This document shows positions 48,337 through 59,417 of a stretch of DNA of 64,000 nt, in pieces (position 1 is the first letter of the stretch; each line of letters begins with the position of its first letter). The stretch is from Leucosporidium creatinivorum (Eukaryota; Basidiomycota; Microbotryomycetes; Leucosporidiales; Leucosporidiaceae), in assembly GCA_001600635.1 (NCBI GenBank), contig BCKL01000014.1, positions 324,202-388,201 on the forward strand. The letters run 5' to 3'. The position numbers and the translations under genes were made by a program. The notes beneath the pieces were generated by a model, which saw only the letters and a list, made by a program, of their open reading frames with translations, was not told where the DNA came from and made no database searches.

Positions 48337-48617
48337 CTCACCCTCCCTTCTGGGCTGCTCCTCCTTCAGCCTGACGGACTGGGTAGCCAGATCCTCGGGG
48401 AGGATCGAGCTTTCCTGCTGGCCGTAGCTACCATCTCCTTGCACGCTCCTGGAGAGCTTCTCGGTGCGGTAGTTTTCGTAGAGGAAGTCGTGGGTGATCT
48501 CCTTCAGATCGGTCAAGTGAGTGTTGAGGAGCGCTGAGCGAAGACGACCGAAGTTCGAGTGTTGAGGGTTGTCCACCTCGACGATTCCCCACGGGTAGCG
48601 ACGAGCGCGGACGAGCT
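48337..48617 (-). pseudogene. Partial genomic duplicate of the neighbouring septin gene
   Basis: This segment is nearly identical to 49363-49643 of the septin gene and encodes the same RARRYPWGIVEVDNPQHS to RTEKLSRSVQGDGSYG and SVRLKEEQ-RRE stretch. Similarity stops abruptly at 48617 (GACGAGCT then unrelated sequence). On the other side it continues up to the exon-intron boundary (GAGG|GTGAGT against GAGG|GTAACT) and is then lost. Retention of the donor site shows a DNA-level copy, not a retrocopy. It lacks the P-loop half and is not expected to make a septin. Confidence 0.85.
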
Positions 48618-49141
48618 GACGTCGGCGATGGGAGCTTCGCCGAGCTCGTTGCGGTCAAGGCATTCCGAGCTGGTGCGTCCACGGCGAGGAGGTGTTGACG
48701 TTCATACTGTGTCAATATTGAGCTGTTAAACACCGGGAGTGTGAGCGTTCGACAGTCCCCAGTCCGAGCTCTTTGCTTCCGGTCTGTTTCGCCGAAGCCA
48801 AGCGTTGTGAACGCCTTCCCTCCCCTCAGAGTGGTCTCAAATCCACCGTCACCTCTGCGAGTAGCCTTTTGAACTCATAGCACCCGTCGACATGCCATCG
48901 GATGAAGTGCAGACTGAAGCAACTCCCCTCTCTCGGCGCCGATCTCGCCAAGGTGCTCGAATTCGCCCAGTCCCCGACTCGCTTTGGGAACTGAATAGGA
49001 ATCGTATTGAACGTCTGAGAGGTAATCAAGGTGGGTTCGTAAAAGGTGCGAAACGGAAGGAGGGGTATCGAAAGGTCGTAACGTCGTAACGTCGGCGAAG
49101 GGAGAGGAAAGAGTGCGAGGGCGAGGGGGTTGGAGAGCAGT
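48618..49141. other. Gap between septin fragment and septin gene
   Basis: About 520 bases with no supported gene. It holds the 3' flank of the septin gene. A weak similarity between GGATGAAGT blocks near 48285 and 48900 may be part of the duplicated area but is too short to claim. Confidence 0.35.
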
Positions 49142-50711
49142 CTACTGCTGGAGGCCGTTGCTGTTGATGGAGGCCTGCTCGGAGGCCTGCTGGGCGTTGA
49201 GGCGCGACTCGAGGTTGCGAAGGCTCTCCTCCTTGGCGAGCAGCTCTTGACGCTTCTCGCTCAACTCGCGCTGCGATTTGAGCTCGATCTCGCGGAGCTT
49301 CTCCTCTGTGGATGGGAGATGGGGTCAGCACAGTGAGGCCCGGACGAGTCTAGAGATGCGAAGTTACCCTCTCTCCTCAACTGCTCCTCCTTCAGCCTGA
49401 CGGACTGAGTCGCCAAATCCTCGGGGAGGATCGAGCTGTCCTGCTGGCCGTAGCTACCATCTCCTTGCACGCTCCTGGAGAGCTTCTCGGTGCGGTAGTT
49501 TTCGTAGAGGAAGTCGTGGGTGATCTCCTTCAGGTCGGTCAAGTGGGTGTTGAGCAGCGCCGAGCGAAGACGACCAAAGTCCGAGTGTTGAGGGTTGTCC
49601 ACCTCGACGATTCCCCACGGGTAGCGACGAGCGCGGACGAGCTCTCCATTGACCTCGACCTCCTCCTCGGATCCGACGATGGCGAAGGGAAGGAGCGCAC
49701 GAAGCTCCGAGTTGTCGACGATGGTCTCCTCGTCGTCCTCCTCGACGTCGTAGGGGAAGTTGTACACGGGGATACCGTAGTGCTCGATATCCTCCATGAC
49801 ACGCTTCTTGAAGGCGGCGAGCTCGGAAGGGGTGAGGGTGTCGGATTTGCCAATGACGGGGATGACATTGACTCGGGGCGAGAGGCGGCGCATCAGCTCA
49901 ATGTCGAGCTCGCGGAGGCTGCACGTGATGCGAGTGTCAGTTGAAACTATTGCCTACAAATTCCGAGCTGTGAAAGTACTCACGCATGGCCGGTAGGAGT
50001 GATGAAGTAGAGGAGAGCGTGGACACGGTTGTCGCGGAAGCGAGGGTTACGCTTGATACGACTCTCCTCGGCGAGAATATCATCGTACTGGCGCTCGAGG
50101 TAGCCGACGATCTCGGAGAAGCTATGGAAGTGCAGAGCAGGTCAGCTCGGTCGACTTCTCAGGCGCGCCGAGCGGCCGAGAGCGACCTACGTGAACTCGT
50201 TGTCAATCTGATCTCCGAAGCCGGGGGTGTCGACGATGGTAAGAGAGATGCGAACACCCTCCTCCTCGAGCTCTGTAAAGGGATGGGTCAGCGTCGAGCT
50301 CGGCGTGCGGCGCTCACACAACACGCACCAACGTTGATGGGCTTGATCTTGATGCCGTCCTCCTGGTGAGCCAGCTCGGGGTTGACAGTCTCCTTGTGAG
50401 GGAGAACCTCGGACTCGCAGAGCGTGTTGACGAAGGTGGTGCGTCCCGTGCCGGATTGTCCTGTGAGGAGAAGGGGAGAGCCAAAGCGCGGTCAGCGAAG
50501 AGGTCCGTGAGCTCTTGTAGTGAGCTGCAGGGCTTGGGACCAGCCTGTAACACCATCCAAAATATCCTAGCTAGCCGCCTACACGCCCAGCTGCCCTGCT
50601 GCACTCGTTGAGGAGTGCGCTGCCTCGAGAGCGGAGGGGCCTCGTCGACTCACCACAGACGGCGACGGTGAACTGCAATCCCTTCTTGACGACCTTCCTA
50701 CGGGGAGGCAT
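49142..50711 (-). CDS. CDC11: Septin, CDC11 type
   Basis: A filament-forming GTPase of the bud neck or septum. It begins MPPRRKVVKKGLQFTVAVCGQSGTGRTTFVNTLCESEVL, placing the P-loop (GQSGTGRT) at residues 20-27. Switch motif VDTPGFGDQIDNE (about 50215), then YLERQYDDILAEESRIKRNPRFRDNRVHALLYFITPTGHA, the base-binding GKSD (about 49845), and the septin unique element around RARRYPWGIVEVDNPQHSDFGRLR. The last exon is a coiled coil (EEKLREIELKSQRELSEKRQELLAKEESLRNLESRL) ending in NGLQQ. Similarity to Aspergillus AspA-type proteins (KKGIQF, DNPRHSDF, RTEKLS) supports CDC11. About seven exons, roughly 380 residues. The 280-base copy downstream derives from it. Confidence 0.93.
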
Positions 50712-51231
50712 GATGGCTGCTAGTCGAAGCGGTGGTGTAGACGGAGAAGCTGTTGGTGCAGAGGAAAGCCAACAGCGGCAGCGAGACGCGAGGTGATGTT
50801 GAGCGGGCGGTGGACGACGAGGACGAGATGTAGGCGAATAAGGCGCAGCAGAGGGGTATTATAGAGTCCCGAGCGAGGTGCAATGCGAAGGAAGAGTCGG
50901 TGGGGAGTAGGGCGGGAGCAAAGAGCGAGAGGGAGCGGTGAGCTGGCGCTCTCGAGCAAGCGCGACGGAGGGCTGTAGAGACCTACGAGGGGTTCAAAAG
51001 CGGGACTCCGTAGCTGTACCGACGGCTGAGCTGATCTCCTGGTCGCGTCGAGATGTAACGAGCGAGAAAGTCGGAGGGCAACCTCTACTCCACGTCTCCG
51101 CTGACTTCCCCTTCGACCGCCGCTGAGTTCGGTCCTCGCCAGTCTGCAGCAGAACTGACAACGAGAGATTGACTGCATACTAGAGTGAGAAGCTACATAT
51201 CCTAAACAAACGAGAAACCCAAGAAACAAAA
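50712..51231. promoter_or_regulatory. 520-base gap: septin promoter
   Basis: Contains the septin upstream region and the 3' flank of the next minus-strand gene. CTGTAG motifs at about 50973 and 51012; no gene supported. Confidence 0.4.
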
Positions 51232-52960
51232 CTAAAGCGATTCATACAGCCCTTCCCTCCCCGCTGCCTCTTCCTTGCGCGCCGACGAATCCAGCAGTCC
51301 CGCGAGGCTTTTCCACCACTCCCCAATCTTGTACGTCCACCACGAGATGCTCATCCATCGTCCTGGGGCCGTGCCGAACCGTACATCCTCCTCGGTCTTG
51401 ATTTTCGGCGTTGAGGTCCTCCTTCCTCCTGCGCCGAGCGCGGCTGCACGCTTGTTGGCGAGATGCTGCGCTTCCTCCTCTTCCTCGTCCGAGCTACTCT
51501 CGTCGTCGATACCATCAGACGAGATGGACAGGCGACTCCTGGTCCTCCTAACGTTCCTCTCCTCAACCGAAGCGCTTCCTCGCCGACCTCGACTCCCGAG
51601 CGAAGTCGTCGCCGCCGTCGCCCCGTAGCCGACTCCTCCTCCCCTCGCTCTTGATCCACCCGCTCCAATAGCCAACAACTCGCTGACCTTCGTCCAGAAC
51701 GACCCCATTCCCTTCTTCAACTCCAACTCCCTCTGACGCCGCCTCTCCCACCTCTCTCGCTTCCGCTGCTGTCGTTCGACGAGCTCCCGATAGCCACGGA
51801 AGACCTCCTCATCGCTCTCGCCGTCGCTGCGGTAGTCGCGTCCTCGAAGATAGTCCTTGAACGACAGGCCGGAGCTCGAGGGCTTGCGGTTGGAGATGAA
51901 GGGGACGAACATGGGCGAGGGGCAGTGGTTCTTTGGAGCTTGTAGGGGGGCGTAGATCGAGGAGCATGGAGAGGAGGATCGAGATTGTAGCTGAGAAGAG
52001 GGTGAGGAGGAGTAGACGGAGTAGGCCTCGCGAGGTACGGGTTGTTGGTAGATGGGAAGGAGCGAGGAGGTGGAGAGGTTTCGACCGTGGGAGGATGAGG
52101 GGCGACTGGGTGAGTTCGAGCGAGAGTTGGAGATGCTGGAGATGCTGGCGTTTCGAGGTAGACCGTGGGAGACGAGAGGGGCGGCGTTGGGAGGGAGAGC
52201 CGGGGCGAAGAGGTCGGTGAAGGCAGGGGGTCGGCGATGGCGGTGAGCTTTGGTAGACGAGCGGAAGCCTCCGCTGATGCGAACGCTCCCGCTGAAGCTG
52301 ATACGACGGCTCTGCGTATCGTCCGAGAGTTCGGATGGCATCCTGTACGTGAGGATCCCATCGCCGTGCTCGTCCTCCTCCGAATCGTCCTCCTCATCCT
52401 CGTCGTCGTCGTCGGCGGTTCCAGATGGCGTAGCAGGAATGACCAGTACATGCTTCGAGGGTGATCCGGAGGGCGTCTCCTCCAGCTTGCCCTGCGAGCT
52501 GCCCTCGTCTTCCTCCAAGTCTCTCCACAACAGCGGCGCTCCTTCGCGCGCCGCTTCGTCCTCGGGTCCGCTGCCATAGCCGACATCCTCCTCCCCCGAG
52601 TTGTAGTCCTCTACGTCCTCGGGGATGTCTAGCTTGGGCTCATGCGACCCGTAGCCCGAATCGCCATTCGAAGTCGAGGCGAGAGCGGGATGAGCCAACT
52701 TCTGCAGCTTGCCCTCTAGAGGCAGAGTGGGAAGAGCGGTTAGCGTTGGGCATTCAGGGAAGGGTTCCCCTGCTCTGCCACTCACCCAGCTGGTCAATGT
52801 ACTGCTCCTGCTCCGTCCTGACGCTCGTCCAGTGTAGGTTGCGCTGCTCCTGTACCGTCTCGCCGGGCTCGGGCCAGCTTTCCGAGGTCTGAGGCTTGAC
52901 TGTAGACTTTCCGTCGTCGTCGCTGAAGCGTGTAGGGAATGGCGGAGGCGGCAGCGCCAT
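51232..52960 (-). CDS. Hypothetical Ser/Arg/Glu-rich, mostly disordered protein
   Basis: Not recognised. Two exons (52960 to about 52785, then about 52715 to 51232), roughly 550 residues. The short N-terminal part (RFSDDDGKSTVKPQTSESWPEP...QEQRNLHWTSVRTEQEQYIDQLG) looks folded or helical. The rest has acidic runs (DDDDEDEEDDSEEDEHGDG), Ser-rich tracts with RNASISSISNSRSNSPSR, then a basic helical stretch (ERQQRKRERWERRRQRELELKKGMGSFWTKVSELLAI) and a C-terminal SISWWTYKIGEWWKSLAGLL segment with many tryptophans. These features could suit an amphipathic membrane-binding or scaffold protein; that is only a guess. Confidence 0.7.
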
Positions 52961-53379
52961 CAAGGCGATTCGAGGGTCGTCCCCGCTTCGCTCGTGCTCA
53001 GATCGGCAGGCTGGCTGCTTCGGAGAGGTGCAGGATGGCCAGGAAGTGAGTCGAGGGATGTTGGGCTACAATGAAAGCCCTTTTGGAGTGTTACCGCGAA
53101 GAGCGAGAAAGTTGGAGAGAGCAAGAGAGGCGAGATGCTCCATCTCCGGGAGGCCAGCTCTGTGAGCCCTTCGCGCAAAATGTGCAGAGTACATTTTCAC
53201 GTTGTTCAAGCTGTACGTCACTTGCATGGATACAGACTGATCCAGTACGTTTGAGTACAGCTTGCTGCTCGGCGCCGAATCCATTCTCGGCTTTCGCTCG
53301 CCGGTCGACCAACTTACGTCTAGAAGGACACTGCAGTTACACCGTCTATCTAAGAAGCGATCAAGTCATACAACTAGCT
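52961..53379. promoter_or_regulatory. 419-base gap between minus-strand genes
   Basis: Upstream region of the disordered protein and 3' flank of the arrestin gene. No gene or clear signal is supported. Confidence 0.4.
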
Positions 53380-56300
53380 CTACCGACTAACGTTCCTCGA
53401 GCTGCTCCTCCCCCTCCCCCGCTCCTCCCTCTCCTCGTCGTCTTCATCCGCATCGGCCTCGAAACCCTCGGCATGCTCGTCTTCCTCCTCCAGCTGATCT
53501 CTAAGCCGATGCCTGAACTCCGTCACAGTTCCTACGCTCACATCGCTCATTCTCCGCCTACTACCGCTGGCGCTACGACTCGCGCCCCGACTGCCACTCC
53601 GACTCGCTCTCCTCCCAGCCATCGGCGGCGCATGGACAGCGGCGTCGTATGTCGGCGGTACCTCTCCAGACGGCGTCTCCTCGCCAGCCACCAGCCTGGC
53701 GAAGAGCAGGTTTTGCGCCAGAGTAGCGACCGGAGGATCGCGGTGGTTTGCTCCTGCGGCGCCAGCCGAATGGGCACGAGAGGAGCCGACCGACATGTGC
53801 ATGCTGACACCGAGGCGTGAGGAGGAATGCGAGGGGAGGCCGACGTTGTGAGAGCACTCGGATGGACCGGACGAGAGGGAGGAGGTGCCGGGAAGGGTGC
53901 CAGAGGGCGAGTAGGCGGGGAGGATGTTGGCGGAGCAGCGGCAGGATAGGATGTGGATAGGTGACTCGATGATGACGTCCCAAAGCTGTAGCGGAAGCGC
54001 ACGTTAGGTCGAGAACAGCGGAGAGTGTGCGGAAGCGACTCACCTTTCGCTTGCCCTTGGAGTCGAGGAAGTCGTCGTCTCCACGCTCCACTCGCAGCAT
54101 GACCTTGAGGATGTGCGAGACCGAGATGTTGGCCTTGTCGTGGTTGGTCGAGAAGTTGACCTTGGTGGTGCACTCGGGCAGCTTGAGGTAGGACTCAATG
54201 TTCCAAGGACCGAGCGGGTCGAGAAGGGAGGGCGTGGCGTCTGCGAGGCAAGACGAGTCAATTCTACCGGTCTCAGGGAAAGGCGTAAGTTGTTGGCACA
54301 CCTTCCGAGGAGGTCGGATTGATGAAGAAGGCGGCGAGAGGGTGTTCGGCGAGGGCGTTGGGGTCGTCGGAGAGGATGGGCAGCAGAGGCTCCTTGGGGT
54401 CCTTGTGCTCGATGCGGAGGAGAGGGTACTTCTTCGGTGTCTCATGTCGAGTTAGCTTGCGGCCTGCGAATGAAGAAGACGGTCAGCTCTCTTAGGCGCC
54501 AAGCGAGCGAGCCAGCTCACCTGAAGCATAATAGTTGGTCTTCTGCTCGAGGATGGCAGTAACACGATACAGCTTGACTTTTGCCATGGGATTGAGGCGG
54601 ATAGAAATGGGGATGGTGCCTCCGATGGGGAAGCTCTGCTCGGCGAGGAGAAGGGAGGTCAGCGTGCTGCTCAAAGACGGCTCGGCGACTTCGGGCACTC
54701 ACCTTGCCGCTCAAAGCAACATGATACTTCATCTGAGTCTCCCAGAAACGCTCAACGACAATGCTCTCGTTCTCCTCCGTGTCGTCCTGACCGGGCGCCG
54801 AGACGAGAATGATCTCGGTCGAAGTCGAGAGGTTGGGCGTGAGGGCTCCTGCGCGGTAGATGGTAGCCTTGAGCGAGTAGGAGACATGGCCAAAGTCGGA
54901 AGCGATGGTCGGCGGTAGACTAGCGGGCACGGCGATGGAAATGGGGTAGGTGTACGTGCCGGCGCGGAACTCCTTCCAGCCGGTAGCGTGCAGGTCTCCA
55001 TCCTCGTCGCTGTCCTGATCGGTTCCACTGTGCTCCTTGCCCGACGTGAGAGCATCTCGTAGAGCCTTGAGCGCCGTCTTGCGCCCACGACTCTGGTCGC
55101 GAACGTTGGGTCGCCGAGTGTCGGGGCTGATGGCCCTCCTCGAGTCGCTGGCGGGTACTGAGAGATCCCTCGACGTCCGAGCTGAGGCCTCGCCGCATGC
55201 AGAACTGGGCTCGCGAGCTCGGCTCGAGCTCTTGCCCCTCAGCGCATCCGAGAGTCCGGAGAGACTGAACCTCGACTTGCTATGGCTCGAACGAGCGCCC
55301 GAGGCCGACATGTTGCGAAGGGCGGTCGGGAGAGCGGTAGGAGGAGGTCCAGCGGTGGCGGTAGAGGAAGCGGAACCTCGGCGACGGCTGGCCGAGGTTG
55401 TCGAGAGGCTGCCGGAGCGGTTGGAGGGACGAGAGTTGGCGGTTAGGTCGGCGGGAGAAGGAGATTGTCGATTTGATGCGCGAGACTGGAAGGTGGGGGC
55501 TGCGCCATCGATCGGCAGGTTGCTCGTGCTGGCGCCGACCGGACCCTCCCCACCGCTGCCACGCGAGTTCTCTCGCGTAGACGGCCGACCCCGCTCGAAA
55601 TTGCTGCCGAGGACAGGTGCACTATTCCAGCCATTGTCTGAGTCGTCGGTGGACTGGCGACTGGCGATGGAGGAGGCGGTGGAGATGCCGCGTGAGTCGG
55701 TCTGCGCTGGCGAGTCGGCGGCGTCGGATGATGGGTTCGACTCCTGAGATAGTCGACTGTGGCCGGTTGTTGATCGACTGAGAGGAGCGAGGGGAACGTC
55801 GCCGTTGGCGGCAGGGGAGGAAGGTGCGGTCCGAGGGCTGGTTCGGCCGAGAGGGGAGCGAGAGGGAGTGGGAGAGCCGTCCAGGCGTTGAGTGCTCTGC
55901 AGAGCGGGGTTGCGAAGGGAGCGAGAGAGGTCGAGCGAGTCGCCAGACCTTCCTCGTCCATTCAGAGGAGGTCGAGAAGGAGCAAGGGAGGGAGAATTGG
56001 GGGCAGAGGGAACGGCTTCGTAGGCTGGTGCAGTCTCCCACGGCTGGATCGGAGGAACGGAGTGGTCCAAATTCATCTGTTCGAGTTCGGTGGAAGAGGC
56101 GATGCGAGAGAGGGAGTGGAGGGGAACCTGGAAGCTCGGCTCCTCGGCGACGTTGGCGAGCGAGTCGTCCTCGTGGAAGGCGCTATCTCGACTCGGATAG
56201 GAGCGACCGTGACTGGTGTCCCTCGAGGGCATCATGCTGGTAGCTCGTCGAGCGCTCCTCCCCCGCGAATCGCTCCTAGGGTCGAACGCATGGTCGCCAG

Positions 56301-57060
56301 ATCCTGGCCCAATGGAGGCAGCTCGACGCTCCATTGACGAGCCCGAGGCGGTGAAGAAGGTAGAGGTGATGTTGGTCAAGATCGACTCCTCCATGGTATC
56401 CATCCTGCGTGGACCGATACCTGTAAAAGAGCAGCTCTTATCAGTTTCCAATCGAGCCGGTGTTTACCACCTCCGAGCGCTGTACTGACCTTCAGGCCAC
56501 TCTGTGCGAGCGATACCACGCAGCCTCACACTGATCTCCCTAATCCTACTCGGCTTGGCCAGCGTAAGGGTGAGCAGACCCCTCAGCATCGCAGGAGGAG
56601 GTTCATCCGCCATAAGCGCTTCGTCGGCCGTGCCGCTGCCTGTCGTCAAGGTGGGAGGTTCCTCGGGTCCAACTGCTGGCGTCCTGCTACTACTCCTGCC
56701 TCTGCTGCCTCCGAGGTTGCGATTCCTGCTTCCGCTCCTTCCTCTTGAGTTCGGCGGCACAAACTCGCCTGCCGCGACTCCCGCGGCGAGTCCTCGTGGT
56801 CCTGGAGCAGGTGAAGCCGTCCTGGAGCCCGGTCGCGAGCCCGGTCGTGATGGTGCAGGCGAAGTGAGGGGCGTAGCGCCCTGCAGCACGTCGGTAGTGG
56901 CCGGCGCTCCCGTCGCTTCTTGAGCTGTAGTCGTCTGCCTCAACGCCCTCCGCCGGCGCGCTCGTGCGCGCTCGTGCTCTGGACCACCGACGAGCAGCAC
57001 ATGAGGCTCCGTCAAGCGAATCGTCACGCCCGTTCCTCCACCCGTCGAGCTGGGCGCCAT
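53380..57060 (-). CDS. Alpha-arrestin with PPTY motif and very long disordered inserts
   Basis: Probable ubiquitin-ligase adaptor of the ART/ROD1 type that recruits a Rsp5-like ligase to plasma-membrane transporters. Arrestin strands: VTIRLTEPHVLLVGG (about 57030), LRGLLTLTLAKPSRIREISVRLRGIARTEWPEG (about 56550), then after about 430 disordered residues ATGWKEFRAGTYTYPISIAVPASLPPT (about 54930) and HVSYSLKATIYRAG. The C-terminal arrestin half has FPIGGTIPISIRLNPMAKVKLYRVTAILEQK and NISVSHILKVMLRVERGD. Near the end GEVPPTYDAAV (about 53650) is a PY motif for a WW-domain ligase. Six exons, roughly 1,100 residues, long for the family because of Ser-rich inserts holding many possible phosphosites. 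Start MAPSSTGGG at 57060; stop TAG at 53380. Confidence 0.87.
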
Positions 57061-57654
57061 GGCGAGCTGAGAAACGAGCTAATGTCGACCCGCGATAAGC
57101 CTTTCCGCTGTAGTTGAGAGGAGGCTGCTGGTGGTGTTTAGAAGGGTGTAGTCGAGTCTTCGATGTCGGTTTGCTGCTGCTTTAGGCGAGACGAGCGCTG
57201 AGCGGATTGAGCGGACGGAGATGGAGGGAGGGGAAGCTTGGTCGAGTGACTCGCAAGAGGGGAAGAGTCGAAGGGGCATTTGTCTCGCTGTGCTCTGTCG
57301 AGGTGCAGCATACTGTAGAGATAATTTTCACTGTCAGTGCAAATCCCTGTACCTCATGCAGGTCTGCACTTGTTCGCAGAGAGCTCACCGTAGATCTCCT
57401 CCGAGTCCGAATCGGGTTCGCAAGCCGTGAGAAGGCTGCACTGCTTCCGAGAGAGTCTACAGGCAAGCATACGCCTAACATATATATATCTTCCTTCCTG
57501 TCCCCTCGCTCCGTGCTGTAGCTGAGCTCGTCGCTTTGAAAAGCCGCCTTCGGCGATGATGAGCGAGCGCTAAAAGACGTTTACTCTCAGCTCGCGCCGT
57601 CCTCATCGGGTCTGGACGGGCAAAGCTTTCGAGCAAGTACTATCACACTCTACC
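57061..57654. promoter_or_regulatory. 594-base gap: alpha-arrestin promoter
   Basis: Includes a TATATATATATC run at 57480-57491 and CTGTAG motifs at 57109 and 57515. No gene is supported. Confidence 0.45.
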
Positions 57655-58946
57655 TCAAGCGCCCTCCTGGAAGAGCTTCCATCCCCACTCTTCGTCTTCT
57701 CTCTCCTCATCCGGAATGAGCTCGGGCAGGTCATCCACCCAGTCCCAAGCGATACCCGCTTCGTTCATATAATCCTGAGCGAACCCCATCTGATCAAGCA
57801 CTGTCTCGAGGATGTCTTCGTTCAGGACGACAAGACGGAGAGTCCCTTCGTAGCGTTTGAGATCGACGAAGGAGAAGCTCTCTCGAGGGCGCTGCGAGCC
57901 GAAGAGGCATCCACCGGAGGTCTGCAAGACCATGGAGGCGATCGGCGAGCCTTCAAAAGTGGTGAGAAAATCGAGGGGCTGTTCACAGCGGAGTCGAAGG
58001 TCGTCGAGATGAGGGAGGTCGATGCGGTAGGAAGGAGAGGGATCCCCTAGGGGGCAGCCGTGCACCATGAGTGTCCGGAGGCTTGAGGAGATCTGAGAGG
58101 TGATGTCGCGTAGCGAGTTCAAGTCGAGGTTTGGGCAGCTCATGCAGCGCAGCGTTTCGAGATTCGACTGCCAGTCGAGCGCAGGAAAGCGGGGAGGGAA
58201 GGAGACCTCATTGACGCCGAGGAATTCGAGGTGACCGAGACTCGCGATGACAGTCCAGATCTTCGTGCTTTGTCCCAGTCCGACTCTTCGGAGCTTGAGC
58301 GTCTGTAGATTATTGGTTCGGCGAAGGAGCGCGGCGACCGTGTCGGGGTCAAGCCGGCCTGTGTTCCATTACGTAGGCGAAGCTTCGAGGTAGAGGTAGG
58401 TGAGTTGTCGAGCAAGGCTTCCAGTGATGGCGAGGTGAATCTCGAGACCCGATGAGGCGACGTGATCGTAGCTCCACTCGAAGCGAAGGGCTCGGAGGGA
58501 CGAAAGCTCGGCGATGATCCTGACGACGAGGAAACGGCGGCGCTGCGCGATCTCGCTTCTAGTCGAAGGTATAAACGAGAATGGCTCGGCGAGGATTTCC
58601 CCTTTGCTGATGAAGGAGGCGTCCTTGACCAGCTGCTTCATCGAGGCTGGGAGGTCGACAGCGAAGCGTTCAAGCTGGTCAGCCGACTTGCGCGACAGGT
58701 CGAGGTGCTACAGAAGGGAGAGAGACGTGAGACGATATACTGCGAGTACAGCGAGATCCACAGCTCACCTGGAAGAGTACTGGAAGCATCAAAGCTCGAC
58801 ACCCCCTGCTCACAAGTGACAGCGAGCGAGCGGTCTCCCAACTTTCCTGGCTCCTCTGCCGCAGCAGCGTGGAGCACTCTGACCTTGAGCTCCTTCGTGA
58901 GGTTGTCGAAGGAAGTGGCAGTCGAGGGGCCAGCGGACGTCGTCAT
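57655..58946 (-). pseudogene. F-box/LRR-like gene with an in-frame stop
   Basis: A leucine-rich-repeat-like protein. Exon 1 (58946 to about 58768) encodes MTTSAGPSTATSFDNLTKELKVRVL, a weak F-box-like start. After an intron with CTGTAG acceptor the exon HLDLSRKSADQLERF leads into repeats ELSSLRALRFEWS and RQLTYLYLEASPT. A TAA at 58371-58369 then interrupts the frame, but the same frame continues without gap as GRLDPDTVAALLRRTNNLQTLKLRRVG, LGHLEFLGVNEVSF, LETLRCMSCPNL and on to an acidic tail ending KLFQEGA at 57655. A GTAATG...CTACAG intron of normal size (70 bases) over this point would change frame and lose the C-terminal repeats. Hence a nonsense change, a sequence error, or a shorter spliced product. 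Confidence 0.6.
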
Positions 58947-59417
58947 CCTGAGGCGGAGTTGAGCAGACGAGTCAGCTGTAGCTCAACGAGTAGAGGTGCA
59001 GGACGCCTCTGCAGATCTGAGTGAGGAGTGACCTACTTTGCAGTGCTGTAGGGACTTGCGGAAGAGCTTTCTGAGCGAGCGACGAGCGAGCAGCGAGTGG
59101 TCGAAGGCGAACCAGCGTTTCACGCTCGGCCCTCTCAAGACTCTCGTTTCACCTTCTCGCTCACTTCGAATGACGAGGCAAAGCAGCCAGTCTTGATTTG
59201 ATTGGTGGGAGGACAGCTCTACAGAAAGCTGCCTACTGTATCGCAAGCTACGAAAGAGGGAAGAAGAGCGAAGGAAGGGGTATACTACTGAGGGGAGACG
59301 GTGCACGTAATTGTATCTAACAAGCAAGCTATTGTCACAGAAAAAAGAAGAAGAGGAAGCGTCTGCGCGTCCATCGCTCCCGCCAACCTGTGGCTTTTGA
59401 TCTCGTTTCGGCGAACG
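58947..59417. promoter_or_regulatory. 471-base gap: LRR-like gene promoter and 3' flank
   Basis: Contains an A-rich run (GAAAAAAGAAGAAGAGG, about 59339) and two CTGTAG-like motifs (58976, 59046). No gene is supported. Confidence 0.4.

Noticed and set aside
48337-48617. Septin copy as a processed retrocopy
   Set aside because: The copy keeps the exon-intron border with a donor site and has no poly(A) tract, so a DNA duplication fits better.
51717-52586. A 289-codon minus-strand open frame
   Set aside because: It overlaps the disordered protein gene in a different frame and shows only low-complexity Arg/Pro/Ser sequence without splice support.
58140-58420. A 14-base GTAATGGAACACAG intron removing the in-frame stop
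   Set aside because: Far shorter than any other intron here, and its length is not a multiple of three, so the LRR frame would not be kept.
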